Part shown: in pieces, positions 46,323 through 55,364 of the stretch | How the letters are laid out: each line of letters begins with the position of its first letter | How positions within the stretch are numbered: the stretch's first letter is position 1 | From: Defluviitaleaceae bacterium | GTDB taxonomy: Bacteria; Bacillota; Clostridia; Lachnospirales; WQUN01 | DNA: 56,676 nt | Direction of reading: 5' to 3' | Assembly: GCA_009779835.1 (NCBI GenBank) | Contig: WRBD01000016.1 | Span: forward strand, 1 to 56,676 | Translations under genes and position numbers: made by a program | The notes under the pieces: model-generated | Databases searched by the model: none | What the model saw: the letters and a program-made list of their open reading frames with translations, nothing else | What the model was told of the DNA's origin: nothing

Positions 46323-48641
46323 ATGAAAGGTAAAAGTGCATTAATTTTAGTATTAATTCTAATTGCGGCGGCGGGGCTGATTGCAATCAACGCGTTGGGA
46401 GTCCCTTCGCTTGGCGAAAGATATAACGATGACGGTACTCGCCGGCATATGTGGGGCGTTGGAAATATCCGTCAAGGACTGGATTTAATGGGCGGCGTAA
46501 GTATTTTATATGAAGCGGATATCGACGGAACGCCTTCGTCTTCGGATATGGCGGCGGCGCAAGCACTTCTTAGAGGAAGACTGGACAGACGCGGCTACAC
46601 GGAAGCCGATGTTGCGCAAGAAGGAGCGCGTCAGCTTCGTGTGGATATTCCGGGCGTGGAAGACGCGGAAGCAGCCGTTGCCGAAATAGGCGCGACGGCA
46701 ATGCTTACATTTTTGGGCGATGATGAAATACGCTTCCTTCAGCAAACATATGGTGCAACATTTTTTTATGAGGGCAACAGGGAATTTATAAGATATGCGA
46801 ACGGCGACAAGCTTGAAACAGGCATACTTGCCTCGGTTGCGTTATTGACCGGCGAGAATGTAAACAGCGCGCGCCGTGATGTTTCGCCGGAACAAGGCAT
46901 ATCGGTAGCCTTGAGTTTTGATTCCCACGGCAGAAATCTTTTTGCGGAAGCAACACGGGCAAATATCGGGCGTTCAATCTCAATTTTCATGGACGATGAA
47001 CGTATAAGCTTCCCCATTGTAAACTCGGTAATAAACGACGGAAACGCAGTTATTTCCGGCGGAAACATGACAATGGATAACGCGCTTTTACTTGCGAATC
47101 AGATTGAGCAAGGTTCATTGCCCTTCGGGCTTGAAGTTGCAAGCATGAATTTAATCGGAGCGCGGCTTGGCGCAGACGCTTTGCGGACAAGCATGATAGC
47201 GGGCGCAATCGGTCTTTTTCTTGTGCTTCTTTTTATGGCGGTCTTTTATCGCACGATGGGACTTTGTGCAGACCTCGCGCTTATAATATATGTAAGCATT
47301 GTGCTGTTTATAATCTCCGCGCTTGGAATAACGCTGAGTTTGCCCGGAATTGCGGGACTTATTCTTTCAATCGGAATGGCGACAGACGCAAACATTGTTA
47401 TTTTTGAACGCATTCGGGAAGAAGTCGCGCTTGGGAAAACGCTTCGCTCCGCAATGCGCACGGGATATCGGCGTGCATTGCCCGCGATTGTTGACAGCAA
47501 TGTGACAACACTTATTGCGGGCGGAGTGCTTTTTTGGCTGGGAACAGGCCCGATTATGGGCTTTGCGCAAATGCTAATCATCGGTATTTTAGTGAGTATG
47601 TTTACATGTCTTGTTGTTACGCGAATTATTACAGTATGTCTGATGGACTTGGGCGTGGTAAAACCGTCTCATATTCTTTCGCAAAAACAAAAAGAAGGGC
47701 TTGAAGCCGCAAAAGCTCAAGGCAAAGCAGAACCGGAGCATGAATTTGAAGCCAAGCCGATTGTTGAAAAACGTAAAATATATTTCGGGTTTTCGGCGGC
47801 AATTTTGGCGGTCGGGCTGCTTTTCATGCTGGGACACGGTATCGTCGGAACAGGCTTTTTCAACCTTGACGTAGAGTTTTCCGGCGGAACGTCCTTCATG
47901 GTTGATATCGGTCAGGAGTTCTCAAACAGCGACATTGAATACATCGTGCGCAATGTAACGGGTGAATCCGCGCCGCAGGTTCAGCAAATTTTAGGCACAA
48001 ACGAAGTTATGATTCGCACAACAACGGCACAAGATGAAGCAGATGTTCGTCTCGAATTAATTCATCAATTGTCCGAACGCTACAACCTGGACCCTGATGA
48101 AATTCAATATTCATTCGTAAGCCCCGCCGTAAGCGCGGCAATGCGTAGCTCGGCAATTTTGGCAATTATAGTCGCAAGCATTGGAATGCTTTTGTATATT
48201 TCAATTCGCTTCCGCGATGTTCGCACAGGCGCAAGCGCGGTTCTGGCACAGCTTCACGACGCGCTTGTGGTGCTTTGTATCTACGCCATTCTGCGCATCC
48301 CCCTAAATTACGCGTTTATCGCGGTAATGCTTACAACGCTTGGTTATTCAATAAACGCGACAATAATAATTTTCGACCGTATTCGTGAAAATCGCGTTCG
48401 TATGCCGAAAGCCGCACATTCCGTGTTGATTAACACCAGTGTTACGCAAACTTTGCGGCGCACGTTATTCTCAACGCTTTCGTCTTTCATCGCGGTGTTT
48501 ATGCTTTACGTTATCGGCGTTGCGGCAATCCGCGATTTCACACTGCCCATCATGGTCGGGCTTTTGTTCGGTGCGTATTCCTCTGTGTGCCTTTCGGGTT
48601 CGGCATGGTTTATGATGCTGAAAGAGAAGGGAGCAAAATAG
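46323..48641 (+). CDS. secDF: Fused protein-export membrane protein SecDF
   Basis: Uses the proton gradient to pull secreted proteins out of SecYEG. 772 residues, SecD and SecF joined in one chain as in Bacillus. Seen: SecD opening GLDLMGGVSILYEAD, FVLLFMAVFYR-like helix region after GARLGADALRTSMIAG, DANIVIFERIREE, then the SecF part with VEFSGGTSFMVDIG, VSPAVSAAMRSSA and IIFDRIRENR. Twelve membrane segments expected. GGGAGG lies upstream of the ATG. The stop abuts the next ATG. Confidence 0.95.
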   Translation: MKGKSALILVLILIAAAGLIAINALGVPSLGERYNDDGTRRHMWGVGNIRQGLDLMGGVSILYEADIDGTPSSSDMAAAQALLRGRLDRRGYTEADVAQEGARQLRVDIPGVEDAEAAVAEIGATAMLTFLGDDEIRFLQQTYGATFFYEGNREFIRYANGDKLETGILASVALLTGENVNSARRDVSPEQGISVALSFDSHGRNLFAEATRANIGRSISIFMDDERISFPIVNSVINDGNAVISGGNMTMDNALLLANQIEQGSLPFGLEVASMNLIGARLGADALRTSMIAGAIGLFLVLLFMAVFYRTMGLCADLALIIYVSIVLFIISALGITLSLPGIAGLILSIGMATDANIVIFERIREEVALGKTLRSAMRTGYRRALPAIVDSNVTTLIAGGVLFWLGTGPIMGFAQMLIIGILVSMFTCLVVTRIITVCLMDLGVVKPSHILSQKQKEGLEAAKAQGKAEPEHEFEAKPIVEKRKIYFGFSAAILAVGLLFMLGHGIVGTGFFNLDVEFSGGTSFMVDIGQEFSNSDIEYIVRNVTGESAPQVQQILGTNEVMIRTTTAQDEADVRLELIHQLSERYNLDPDEIQYSFVSPAVSAAMRSSAILAIIVASIGMLLYISIRFRDVRTGASAVLAQLHDALVVLCIYAILRIPLNYAFIAVMLTTLGYSINATIIIFDRIRENRVRMPKAAHSVLINTSVTQTLRRTLFSTLSSFIAVFMLYVIGVAAIRDFTLPIMVGLLFGAYSSVCLSGSAWFMMLKEKGAK

Positions 48642-49790
48642 ATGAGTTTGAAAATAGATGCAACACGCGGCAAGCCAAATGCGGAGCAAGTCGCGTTGTG
48701 CAATGAAATGTTAAACACGCCGCTTGAAAATTACATCGCGGAAGATGGCACAGATGTAAGAAATTATGGCGGAAACGACGGATTGCCCGAAATGAAACGT
48801 ATTTTCGCGGAGTTGCTTGATGTTAATGCAAATGAAGTAATTGTCGGCGGAAATTCCAGCTTAAACATTATGTTTGATTTCATTGCGAATATGATTTACT
48901 GTGGGCATTGGAATCCTTCACGCGCGAAATTTATTTGCCCCGCGCCGGGTTACGACCGCCATTTTTCCGTATGCGAATATTTCGGAATAAAAATGCTGAC
49001 CGTCCCAATGACCCCAACCGGCCCCGATATGAACGCCGTTGAGGAACTTGCCCGCGACCCCGAAGTTGTGGGAATATGGTGTGTTCCCGTTTTTTCAAAC
49101 CCTCAAGGATATGTGTACAGTGATGAAACAGTCCGCCGTTTGGCGGCGATGCCTGCCGCGCACCCGCATTTTAAAATTATGTGGGACAATGCCTACCCCG
49201 TCCACAACTTCATCGGCGAGCGTCCCGCGCTGTTAAACATTTTACAAGAATGCCGAAAACACGACTACGAAGATCGCCCCGTTATGTTCACATCTTTTTC
49301 AAAAATAAGCGTAGCAGGAGCCGGTATTGTGTGTTTGGCGGCGGCGGGTGAAACGCTTGCCACAATCCGCAAACGAATTTCCATGCAAACAATAGGCCCC
49401 GATAAAATAAACCAGCTTCGCCATGCCCGCTTTTTTAAAAACGCAGACAGCGTAATCGCACACATGAAAAAACACGCCGAAATCCTTCGCCCGAAATTTG
49501 AATGCGTTTTTGAATCATTTGAAAAAAATTTCGCCGGCACGGGCGCAACTTTCTCCAAACCCAACGGCGGCTATTTTGTCTCCGTAGAAACCCCGCCCGG
49601 TTGCGCAAAACGTGTTCGTGAACTATGTAAAAACGCCGGCGTTTTAATAACCAAAGCCGGCGCAACATTTCCTTACAGCAACGACCCCACAGACACAAAT
49701 CTCCGCTTCGCCCCGACATTCCTATCTATGGATGAACTCAAACAAGCATTGGAAGTTTTTTGCCAAGCCATTAAGACAGCAGCAACGTAA
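48642..49790 (+). CDS. PLP-dependent aminotransferase (aspartate aminotransferase Ic-like)
   Basis: 382 residues. Seen: DATRGKPNAEQVAL, DVRNYGGNDGLPEMK, GGNSSLNIMFD, PAPGYDRHFSVCEYFG, CVPVFSNPQGYVYSDE, and the PLP lysine region FTSFSKISVAGAGI. This matches the Ic-type aspartate aminotransferase group of Clostridia more than classical AspC. The N-terminus is about 30 residues shorter than in many relatives. GGGAG is within secDF just before the ATG; the gene starts directly after the secDF stop. Confidence 0.85.
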   Translation: MSLKIDATRGKPNAEQVALCNEMLNTPLENYIAEDGTDVRNYGGNDGLPEMKRIFAELLDVNANEVIVGGNSSLNIMFDFIANMIYCGHWNPSRAKFICPAPGYDRHFSVCEYFGIKMLTVPMTPTGPDMNAVEELARDPEVVGIWCVPVFSNPQGYVYSDETVRRLAAMPAAHPHFKIMWDNAYPVHNFIGERPALLNILQECRKHDYEDRPVMFTSFSKISVAGAGIVCLAAAGETLATIRKRISMQTIGPDKINQLRHARFFKNADSVIAHMKKHAEILRPKFECVFESFEKNFAGTGATFSKPNGGYFVSVETPPGCAKRVRELCKNAGVLITKAGATFPYSNDPTDTNLRFAPTFLSMDELKQALEVFCQAIKTAAT

Positions 49791-49836
49791 AAAACCTCGG
49801 GCGGAGTGGCTGATACAAAAATAAAAAATCCGCTAA

Positions 49837-49890
49837 ATCCGTGCAAATCCGCGTTAAGTTTTCAAAGTCTTAACGCGGATTTGCACGGAT
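49837..49890. repeat. 22 bp perfect-stem hairpin of the CGCGGATT family
   Basis: Positions 49837-49858 pair fully with 49869-49890 around a ten-base loop. The arm contains ATCCGTGCAAATCCGCG. It lies between convergent genes, so it may act as a terminator although it lacks a clean T-run. Related in sequence to 15774-15853. Confidence 0.8.
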
Positions 49891-49972
49891 AAATCTTTGA
49901 AATTCTGTTCAAAAAGAGGGGTATTGCAATTATGCAACATCCCCAATATTTCAAAGCGCGAAGGAGAGATTA

Positions 49973-50608
49973 TTACACTCTAAACATAATAAACGCGCAA
50001 TGAGTCAATACATAAGCGGTTATATAACCAGCAATAACTAAAATTAAAGAATCTTCGGATTGAATTTCATCTTCCGTATTAAATCTTGCTGTCGTAAGAT
50101 CGAAAAATAAGGTGTTGCCTTCATCTGTATTGATTGCGATTGTGTCGTTATAGGGGGAGTGTTCTTCAATTCTCCAATTAACCTTATACGACGGACCGAT
50201 ACTGGTAAACCATTCTTCTTCATCGGCGTAATTCTCTATAATATCGCTCCTCATAACTACTCTTGTTTTGACTCCATTTGTAAAAGCTTCAAAAATAGGC
50301 ATTCCGGGCGCCGGAAATGTGCGAATAAAATGCGACATATCAGTTGAGAAATAGAAGTTGCCTTCATACGCGAAGGATGTCAATTCCTTAACTGTATAAA
50401 TTAACCGCCGCTCGTCATTGATAATTTCATAAACAGTGGCATAAGCGTTTCCTGAGCCATCCTCTGTGGGATCAAAAACAAAAACTTTTCTTCCGTCCCC
50501 GGAAAATATTTCAAATGGCACAGGTGCCGCCCAACATGCCGCAACCTGTAAAATGTTTAAAAAAGTAAGAGTTACCATTAAACATAAACACAAGAATATT
50601 CTTTTCAT
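49973..50608 (-). CDS. Hypothetical exported protein with C-terminal membrane helix
   Basis: 211 residues of unknown family. Seen: signal peptide MKRIFLCLCLMVTLTFLNIL and a C-terminal hydrophobic segment SLILVIAGYITAYVL. In between, a soluble region with WAAPVPFEIFSGDGRKVFVF, here quoted as PFEIFSGDGRKVF, and several DxxxxY patches. Likely an outer-face, membrane-anchored protein. GAGGTG lies eight bases before the ATG. Convergent with the aminotransferase and divergent from recA. Confidence 0.8.
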   Translation of the reverse strand: MKRIFLCLCLMVTLTFLNILQVAACWAAPVPFEIFSGDGRKVFVFDPTEDGSGNAYATVYEIINDERRLIYTVKELTSFAYEGNFYFSTDMSHFIRTFPAPGMPIFEAFTNGVKTRVVMRSDIIENYADEEEWFTSIGPSYKVNWRIEEHSPYNDTIAINTDEGNTLFFDLTTARFNTEDEIQSEDSLILVIAGYITAYVLTHCAFIMFRV

Positions 50609-50738
50609 TTTTTTTCACCTCTTCTTATAATTTATAACCCATCACAAAGCAGAAATATTACGCATGATTTTTAACTTCCTATATGCACCGCGTGAAATTT
50701 ATATTACAATGGTAAAAAAAGTCGAGGGAGTGCAAAAC

Positions 50739-51896
50739 GTGGCGAAGAAAAAAACGTCGGAGTCGAAGAAGAACAAAGAAGTAATTCCTTTTGAGGACCA
50801 AAGCGCGAAAGAGGAGGCGTTGAATAACGCCCTTGCCAATATAGAAAAGCAATTCGGCAAGGGCGCGGTAATGAAAATGGGCGAGAAAATGGGCGACATG
50901 GATATCCCCGTGGTGACAACCGGGATATTGAGCATAGATGTCGCGCTCGGAGTCGGCGGAGTACCAAAAGGGCGGATAGTAGAGGTATACGGGCCGGAGT
51001 CTTCGGGAAAAACAACACTCGCTTTGCATATTGTTGCGGAATGCCAAAAACTTGGCGGAATCGCGGGATATGTTGACGCGGAACACGCAATGGATCCCAT
51101 TTACGCGAAAAAACTGGGCGTAAACATAGATGAATTATACATTTCCCAGCCCGACGACGGCGAGCAGGCACTTGAAATTGCGGAAGCAATGGTACGTTCC
51201 GCGGCAATTGACGTTGTGGTCATTGATTCCGTTGCGGCATTGGTTCCCCGACAAGAAATTGAGGGGGAAATGGGACAAACAACGGTAGGGTTGCAAGCCC
51301 GTTTAATGTCTCAGGCTCTGCGCAAGCTAACCGGAATAACCAGTAAGACAAACTGTATCGTTATTTTTATAAATCAGCTTCGTGATAAAATCGGCGTTAC
51401 CTACGGAAGCCCGGAAACAACAACCGGCGGACGCGCTTTAAAGTTTTATTCCAGTGTGCGCGTGGATATTCGCCGCGCCGAGTCAATTAAAGTTTCCGAA
51501 AATGTCGTAGGTAACCGCACGAAAATTAAAATAACGAAAAATAAAGTCGCGCCGCCGTTCCGCACCTGCGAGGTTGATATAATGTACGGCGAAGGAATTT
51601 CCAAAGACGCGGATATTCTAGACCTTGCCGCGCAGCACAATATTGTACAAAAAAGCGGCGCGTGGTTTTCGTATGGCGAAACACGGCTGGGACAAGGGCG
51701 AGAAAACGCCAAAACATATCTTCGCGAACACACGGAAATGCGCCGTGAAATTGAAAACTCTGTTCGCGAAAAATACGGAATGAAACCGCTTGAAGCGTTG
51801 TCATCTCCCGAAAATTACATTAAAGTAGACCCGGCAACTTTCGACGATGACGATTCTTTGGAAATAGAAATTATGGATATGGATGAGGACGATTAA
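50739..51896 (+). CDS. recA: Recombinase RecA
   Basis: DNA strand-exchange and LexA-coprotease ATPase. 385 residues from GTG 50739, chosen because GAGGGAG (50724-50730) lies eight bases upstream. In-frame ATGs at 50709 and earlier would add a non-conserved leader. Seen: Walker [10 protein letters not shown] (85-93), [28 protein letters not shown], and [17 protein letters not shown]. The C-terminus is strongly acidic ([17 protein letters not shown]), as usual. No LexA box was recognised upstream. Confidence 0.98.
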   Translation: MAKKKTSESKKNKEVIPFEDQSAKEEALNNALANIEKQFGKGAVMKMGEKMGDMDIPVVTTGILSIDVALGVGGVPKGRIVEVYGPESSGKTTLALHIVAECQKLGGIAGYVDAEHAMDPIYAKKLGVNIDELYISQPDDGEQALEIAEAMVRSAAIDVVVIDSVAALVPRQEIEGEMGQTTVGLQARLMSQALRKLTGITSKTNCIVIFINQLRDKIGVTYGSPETTTGGRALKFYSSVRVDIRRAESIKVSENVVGNRTKIKITKNKVAPPFRTCEVDIMYGEGISKDADILDLAAQHNIVQKSGAWFSYGETRLGQGRENAKTYLREHTEMRREIENSVREKYGMKPLEALSSPENYIKVDPATFDDDDSLEIEIMDMDEDD

Positions 51897-51897
51897 T

Positions 51898-52908
51898 ATG
51901 ATAAGAACAGCATCGAACAATGCATTTGGTCCAATTAAAATTTTTTCCGCAAGTGCGAACAAGGGTATGGCGAAAAACGTTGCCACGCATTTGGATTTAG
52001 AGCTTGGGAAATCTGAAGCATCGAAATTTTCAGACGGCGAAACAAAAATTGTCGTAAATGAAACCGTTCGTGGCGCGGATGTTTTTATTATCCAGTCAAC
52101 CAGCCCGCCGGTGAACGACAATTTAATGGAGCTTCTTATAATGCTGGACGCAATGCGGCGTTCTTCTGCGGGGCGAATTACCGCGGTTATTCCGTATTAC
52201 GGCTATGCGCGTCAAGACCGCCGCGCACGTTCGCACGACCCAATCAGCGCGAAACTTGTTGCGGATATGATAACTTCCGCAGGCGCTGGCAGAATCCTTA
52301 CGATGGACTTGCATTGCCCGCAAATTCAAGGTTTTTTCAATATTCCGCTAGACCATCTGAGGGGAATTTACTTATTTGCAAATTATTATCAAAGCAAGGA
52401 CGGGCTTGGCGAAAAGCTTGAAGATGTAGTCGTTGTTTCGCCGGACTTGGGAAGCGTTGCGCGCTGTCAAGGTTTTGCGGATATAATGGGAGTGCCGCTT
52501 GCAATCGTTGATAAACGCCGCCACGACGATAAAAAAATCGAGCTGGCACATTTTATCGGCGATGTGAGGGGCAAGTACGCAATTCTTGTTGATGATATTC
52601 TTGCAACGGGCGGTTCTTTGTGCAATGCGGCAAGAACAGTTATGGATAACGGCGCGAAAGCTGTTTTCGCCTGCATTACTCACCCGATTCTTTGCGGCGA
52701 TGCCGTTGAAAACATAAAAAATTCTCCGATTGAAGAGCTTCTTGTTTTAGACACAATAGAAATTCCGCCGGAGAAAAAACTGGATAAAATGAAAGTGCTT
52801 TCAGTTGCGAAATATGTAGGCGAGGCTATCAATTGCATTCACAACAGCCAGTCCATAGGAGAACTTTTCCGCACAATGAGTGGGTCTTTATTGGGCGAAA
52901 ACATCTGA
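51898..52908 (+). CDS. prs: Ribose-phosphate pyrophosphokinase (PRPP synthetase)
   Basis: Makes phosphoribosyl pyrophosphate from ribose 5-phosphate and ATP. 336 residues. Seen: FSDGETKIVVNETVRG, YYGYARQDRRARSHDPISAKL split here as YYGYARQDRR, LTMDLHCPQIQGFF, VVVSPDLGSVAR, and the PRPP loop ILVDDILATGGSL. The ATG at 51898 is two bases after recA, with GAGGA inside recA's tail as ribosome site. The pairing recA-prs is uncommon. Confidence 0.94.
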   Translation: MIRTASNNAFGPIKIFSASANKGMAKNVATHLDLELGKSEASKFSDGETKIVVNETVRGADVFIIQSTSPPVNDNLMELLIMLDAMRRSSAGRITAVIPYYGYARQDRRARSHDPISAKLVADMITSAGAGRILTMDLHCPQIQGFFNIPLDHLRGIYLFANYYQSKDGLGEKLEDVVVVSPDLGSVARCQGFADIMGVPLAIVDKRRHDDKKIELAHFIGDVRGKYAILVDDILATGGSLCNAARTVMDNGAKAVFACITHPILCGDAVENIKNSPIEELLVLDTIEIPPEKKLDKMKVLSVAKYVGEAINCIHNSQSIGELFRTMSGSLLGENI

Positions 52909-52910
52909 TA

Positions 52911-53468
52911 ATGTCCAAAGACATTAACGAATTGCAAAAATATTTTGCGAGTTTGAATTTTTCGCAGAAAAAAGAATTCATTAATAACCTTATGAAAAAG
53001 CTGGAAAACGTAAACAGCCCGCCGCACAAACATCTTTTAGAAGAATGCATTCGTGTCTACAACGCAGAGGTTCGAGAAAGAAACGCAAAAGCCGGCTTCG
53101 CGCCAAAACCGAAAACACCCGATATTTCCCCCGACACCTTCGCCCGCGCGCTTGCCACACTGATTCAAGGCTCTATCACGGAATCCGCCGTAAAGAAGCG
53201 CATTATCGGAACATGGCAACGCGAACCCGACGAGGGCGATTTCTATTATACTTTCAACCCCGACGGCACCTTTGAAACAAACGAATTCGAAGGCGCAACG
53301 GAATCCGGCGGAATTCTTCACGGCAGTTTCACCGTAGGCTTTGATAATACCGTTTTGATGGAACCTCACGAAAAATTAAAATTTACTTCCTTGATGTTCT
53401 CGCAAACAAACGACAGCCTGATAATTACATTGAAAGACGGTTTGGCGTTTGAGTATAAGAAAATATGA
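52911..53468 (+). CDS. Hypothetical protein with C-terminal lipocalin-like domain
   Basis: 185 residues. Residues 1-60 are helical and charged (DINELQKYFASLNFSQKKEF). Residues about 105-185 look like the small beta domain also found in the lipoprotein at 4497: IIGTWQREPDEGDFYYTFN parallels LIGRWEYVSG, and LIITLKDG ends it like TITDxDG. No signal peptide here, so it would be cytosolic. It starts two bases after prs and has no clear ribosome site. Its stop lies at the first bases of repeat copy B. Confidence 0.75.
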   Translation: MSKDINELQKYFASLNFSQKKEFINNLMKKLENVNSPPHKHLLEECIRVYNAEVRERNAKAGFAPKPKTPDISPDTFARALATLIQGSITESAVKKRIIGTWQREPDEGDFYYTFNPDGTFETNEFEGATESGGILHGSFTVGFDNTVLMEPHEKLKFTSLMFSQTNDSLIITLKDGLAFEYKKI

Positions 53469-53760
53469 AAAAACACTTGACATCGAAAAATATTTCGGCC
53501 ATATTGCACGAAAGGAATAGACACTCCGTCTTTAATTGCCCCATATATCCACCGCGCGGGTGGCGCAAGGGGCGTTTATTCCTGAAAGAGATGGTCATCT
53601 CGACAGTTTCACCGCTGTTCACTTATATTGGAGCCCCTTGGCTGTAAAGCCACTCTGTATAAGGTATTTGTGAACACTACAATCAAATAGGAAAAACAAG
53701 GTACCCAAAAGGCTTACCTTGCCGTCCAGGATTAACCACGGCAAGGAAGCCTTTTATTGT
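53468..53760 (+). repeat. ~294 bp structured repeat, copy B
   Basis: Matches the reverse complement of 4161-4454. The centre (about 53552-53634) is unchanged between copies; differences cluster in the first 70 bases, where the GGAATAAACGC arm of copy A reads GGAATAGACAC, so the long stem is partly lost. It begins at the stop of the 52911 gene and ends about 20 bases before the kinase fragment, so it sits at the boundary between the recA-prs cluster and the spoIIIA cluster. Confidence 0.85.
53707..53755 (+). terminator. Hairpin terminator in repeat copy B
   Basis: AAAAGGCTT-AC-CTTGCCGT pairs with ACGGCAAG-G-AAGCCTTTT, the same hairpin as in copy A. Expected to stop transcription from the recA-prs side. 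Confidence 0.65.
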
Positions 53761-53782
53761 TTGTCAAATAAATCACGACCAC

Positions 53783-54095
53783 ATGAGAAATCTGCCACTG
53801 CAAAAAGAAAAAACGGTAGACATTCCTGATAATTTGTCGCCTGTGTACGTAAACGCGGAAGAACTTACACAGGTGATTTTCAACCTTTTGCAAAATGCAA
53901 AAAATCACACCGCTAATGGAAATGTAACCATAAAACTAAGTGTTGACGATAATACGTTAAAAATTATCGTTTCTGATACGGGTTCCGGCATTGCCCCGGA
54001 GTTATTGCCCTATGTTTTTGAACGCGGCTCTCACGGCAACGAAGGTGGCACGGGGCTTGGTCTTGCCATTTGCAGGGTTAAACATCTATTGCGTA
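53783..54095 (+). pseudogene. Sensor histidine kinase fragment (ATPase domain only)
   Basis: Encodes only the HATPase part: N-box FNLLQNAKNHT, G1 DTGSGIAPE, F-box YVFERG, and G2 GGTGLGLAICR. There is no sensor, membrane or phospho-acceptor His region before it. After AICR (about 54085) the sequence stops resembling a kinase; the reading frame runs on without meaning to 54247. It is therefore cut at both ends, with repeat copy B about 20 bases upstream and the spoIIIAB leader downstream. No convincing ribosome site precedes the ATG at 53783. Confidence 0.8.
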
Positions 54096-54165
54096 CATAC
54101 TCACCAATTTTAACAAGACTTGTTGTAATTCTCAATTCTAAAAATAGAAAGACATCTATAGCTCG

Positions 54166-54194
54166 GTATAAACACGCAGGGCTTGTCATATATT
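54166..54194 (+). promoter_or_regulatory. Candidate sigma-E type promoter of spoIIIAB-AE
   Basis: GTATAAA (54166-54172), 14 bases, CATATATT (54187-54194). The sporulation sigma-E consensus is roughly kmATATT-N14-CATACAnT, so the ATA core, spacing and CATA all fit. In Bacillus the spoIIIA operon is sigma-E dependent. The predicted start lies about 35 bases before spoIIIAB. Confidence 0.5.
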
Positions 54195-54237
54195 TTTCTA
54201 TACAGAAATTATATACAAACGAAAAGGGGTGTTGCGG

Positions 54238-54759
54238 ATGTTTCTAAGGGTTGCGGGAACATTGCTGGTAATGGCGGGTTCCGTGGGGCTTGGCATGTAT
54301 TATTCCGCGAAGGAAGGTTTTCGTGTGCAGGATTTATTGGAATTTAAAAAGGCATTGTTAATTCTTTCATCTGAAATTGAATATATGCGTTCGACTTTAT
54401 CGGAAGCGTGCGCAAATATCGCCAAACGGACAAGCTTGGGAATTTCGCCGATTTTCTTACAGTTTTCGCGGCTTCTTGCGGAAGGCGAGGGCGAAACAGC
54501 GTATCAACTATGGCTTACCGCAATGGAGCCATGCAAAGAAACAACCTGCCTTGCCGCGGAAGACCGCGCCGTTCTTGAAGATTTCGGCAAGACGCTGGGC
54601 TACTTGGATAAACAAATGCAAAAAAACGCCATTGACTACGCCGTTTCTTACATTGACGAAAAAGCCGCCGCGATTGCCGCTATATCCGATAAAAACAAAA
54701 GAATGTACCGAAGCCTTGGTGTAATCGGCGGGTTACTGTTAACAGTGGTGCTTTGGTAG
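54238..54759 (+). CDS. spoIIIAB: Stage III sporulation protein SpoIIIAB
   Basis: Part of the SpoIIIA-SpoIIQ channel between mother cell and forespore. 173 residues. Seen: N-terminal membrane helix (MFLRVAGTLLVMAGSVGLGM), a long helical cytosolic domain with ALLILSSEIEYMRSTLSEA, and a C-terminal membrane helix (LGVIGGLLLTVVLW). The ATG at 54238 is eight bases after AAGGGG; the GTG at 54229 overlaps that site. The gene normally upstream, spoIIIAA, is missing: a histidine-kinase fragment is there instead. Confidence 0.92.
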   Translation: MFLRVAGTLLVMAGSVGLGMYYSAKEGFRVQDLLEFKKALLILSSEIEYMRSTLSEACANIAKRTSLGISPIFLQFSRLLAEGEGETAYQLWLTAMEPCKETTCLAAEDRAVLEDFGKTLGYLDKQMQKNAIDYAVSYIDEKAAAIAAISDKNKRMYRSLGVIGGLLLTVVLW

Positions 54760-54771
54760 AGGAGGTTCTTC

Positions 54772-54966
54772 ATGGATATAAGCTTACTTTTCCAAATAGC
54801 GGCAGTGGGAATTCTTGTAACAGTCTTAAACCAAGTCTTGAAAAACGGCGGCCGCGACGAACAAGCCACAATGGTAACAATCGCGGGAATAGTGCTGGTT
54901 CTCTTCTGGATTGTGGGACACATAGCAGAACTGTTCGCGCATTTACGTGTCATGTTCGAGTTGTAG
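54772..54966 (+). CDS. spoIIIAC: Stage III sporulation protein SpoIIIAC
   Basis: 64 residues with two membrane helices (about 4-22 and 34-55) and the conserved LNQVLKNGGRDEQATM loop. GGAGG is a few bases upstream. Twelve bases after spoIIIAB, 11 before spoIIIAD. Confidence 0.92.
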   Translation: MDISLLFQIAAVGILVTVLNQVLKNGGRDEQATMVTIAGIVLVLFWIVGHIAELFAHLRVMFEL

Positions 54967-54977
54967 GGGTTGGTGAA

Positions 54978-55364
54978 ATGTCAATCTTTCAAATAGTTTT
55001 AATCGGAATAATCGCGATGGTTCTTGCCGTTCTTATGAAAAATTACAATCCCGCGCTTGCCGTTTTGATTTCGCTTGCGGCGGGAGTGATTATATTTTTA
55101 ATGATTTTGCCTATGTTTGCGGACACGATTGGTTTTGTGCGGTATTTGGGCGAAATGGCGGACGGCATTGGGGCGTATACATCGCTTGCGCTGCGGGTGA
55201 TTGGCGTGGCGTATATTGCGGAACTTGGTGCGAGTGTGTGCAGTGACGCGAACGAATCGGCGATTGCCGCGAAAATCGAGCTTGCCGGTCGGGTAATTAT
55301 TTTAGTGATGGCAATGCCGGTAATCGTGGACATTGTGCGGATTGTAACGGGGTTGTTGCCATGA
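54978..55364 (+). CDS. spoIIIAD: Stage III sporulation protein SpoIIIAD
   Basis: 128 residues. Seen: three or four membrane segments, LMKNYNPALAVLISLAAG, and the C-terminal GASVCSDANESAIAAKIELAGR. The ATG at 54978 is chosen by alignment; a longer frame from 54753 runs through spoIIIAC out of frame and is not real. The stop overlaps the spoIIIAE start by four bases. Confidence 0.93.
   Translation: MSIFQIVLIGIIAMVLAVLMKNYNPALAVLISLAAGVIIFLMILPMFADTIGFVRYLGEMADGIGAYTSLALRVIGVAYIAELGASVCSDANESAIAAKIELAGRVIILVMAMPVIVDIVRIVTGLLP

Noticed and set aside
50679-51207. Several long antisense ORFs opposite recA
   Set aside because: Shadow frames of recA with no ribosome sites or family motifs.
53465-53647. 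ORF MKKHLTSKNIS in repeat copy B
   Set aside because: Counterpart in copy A is on the repeat strand but differs at its start; no ribosome site. Treated as part of the repeat.
54753-55364. 203-residue ORF covering spoIIIAC and spoIIIAD
   Set aside because: Its first 75 codons are the wrong frame of spoIIIAC; the real spoIIIAD begins at 54978.
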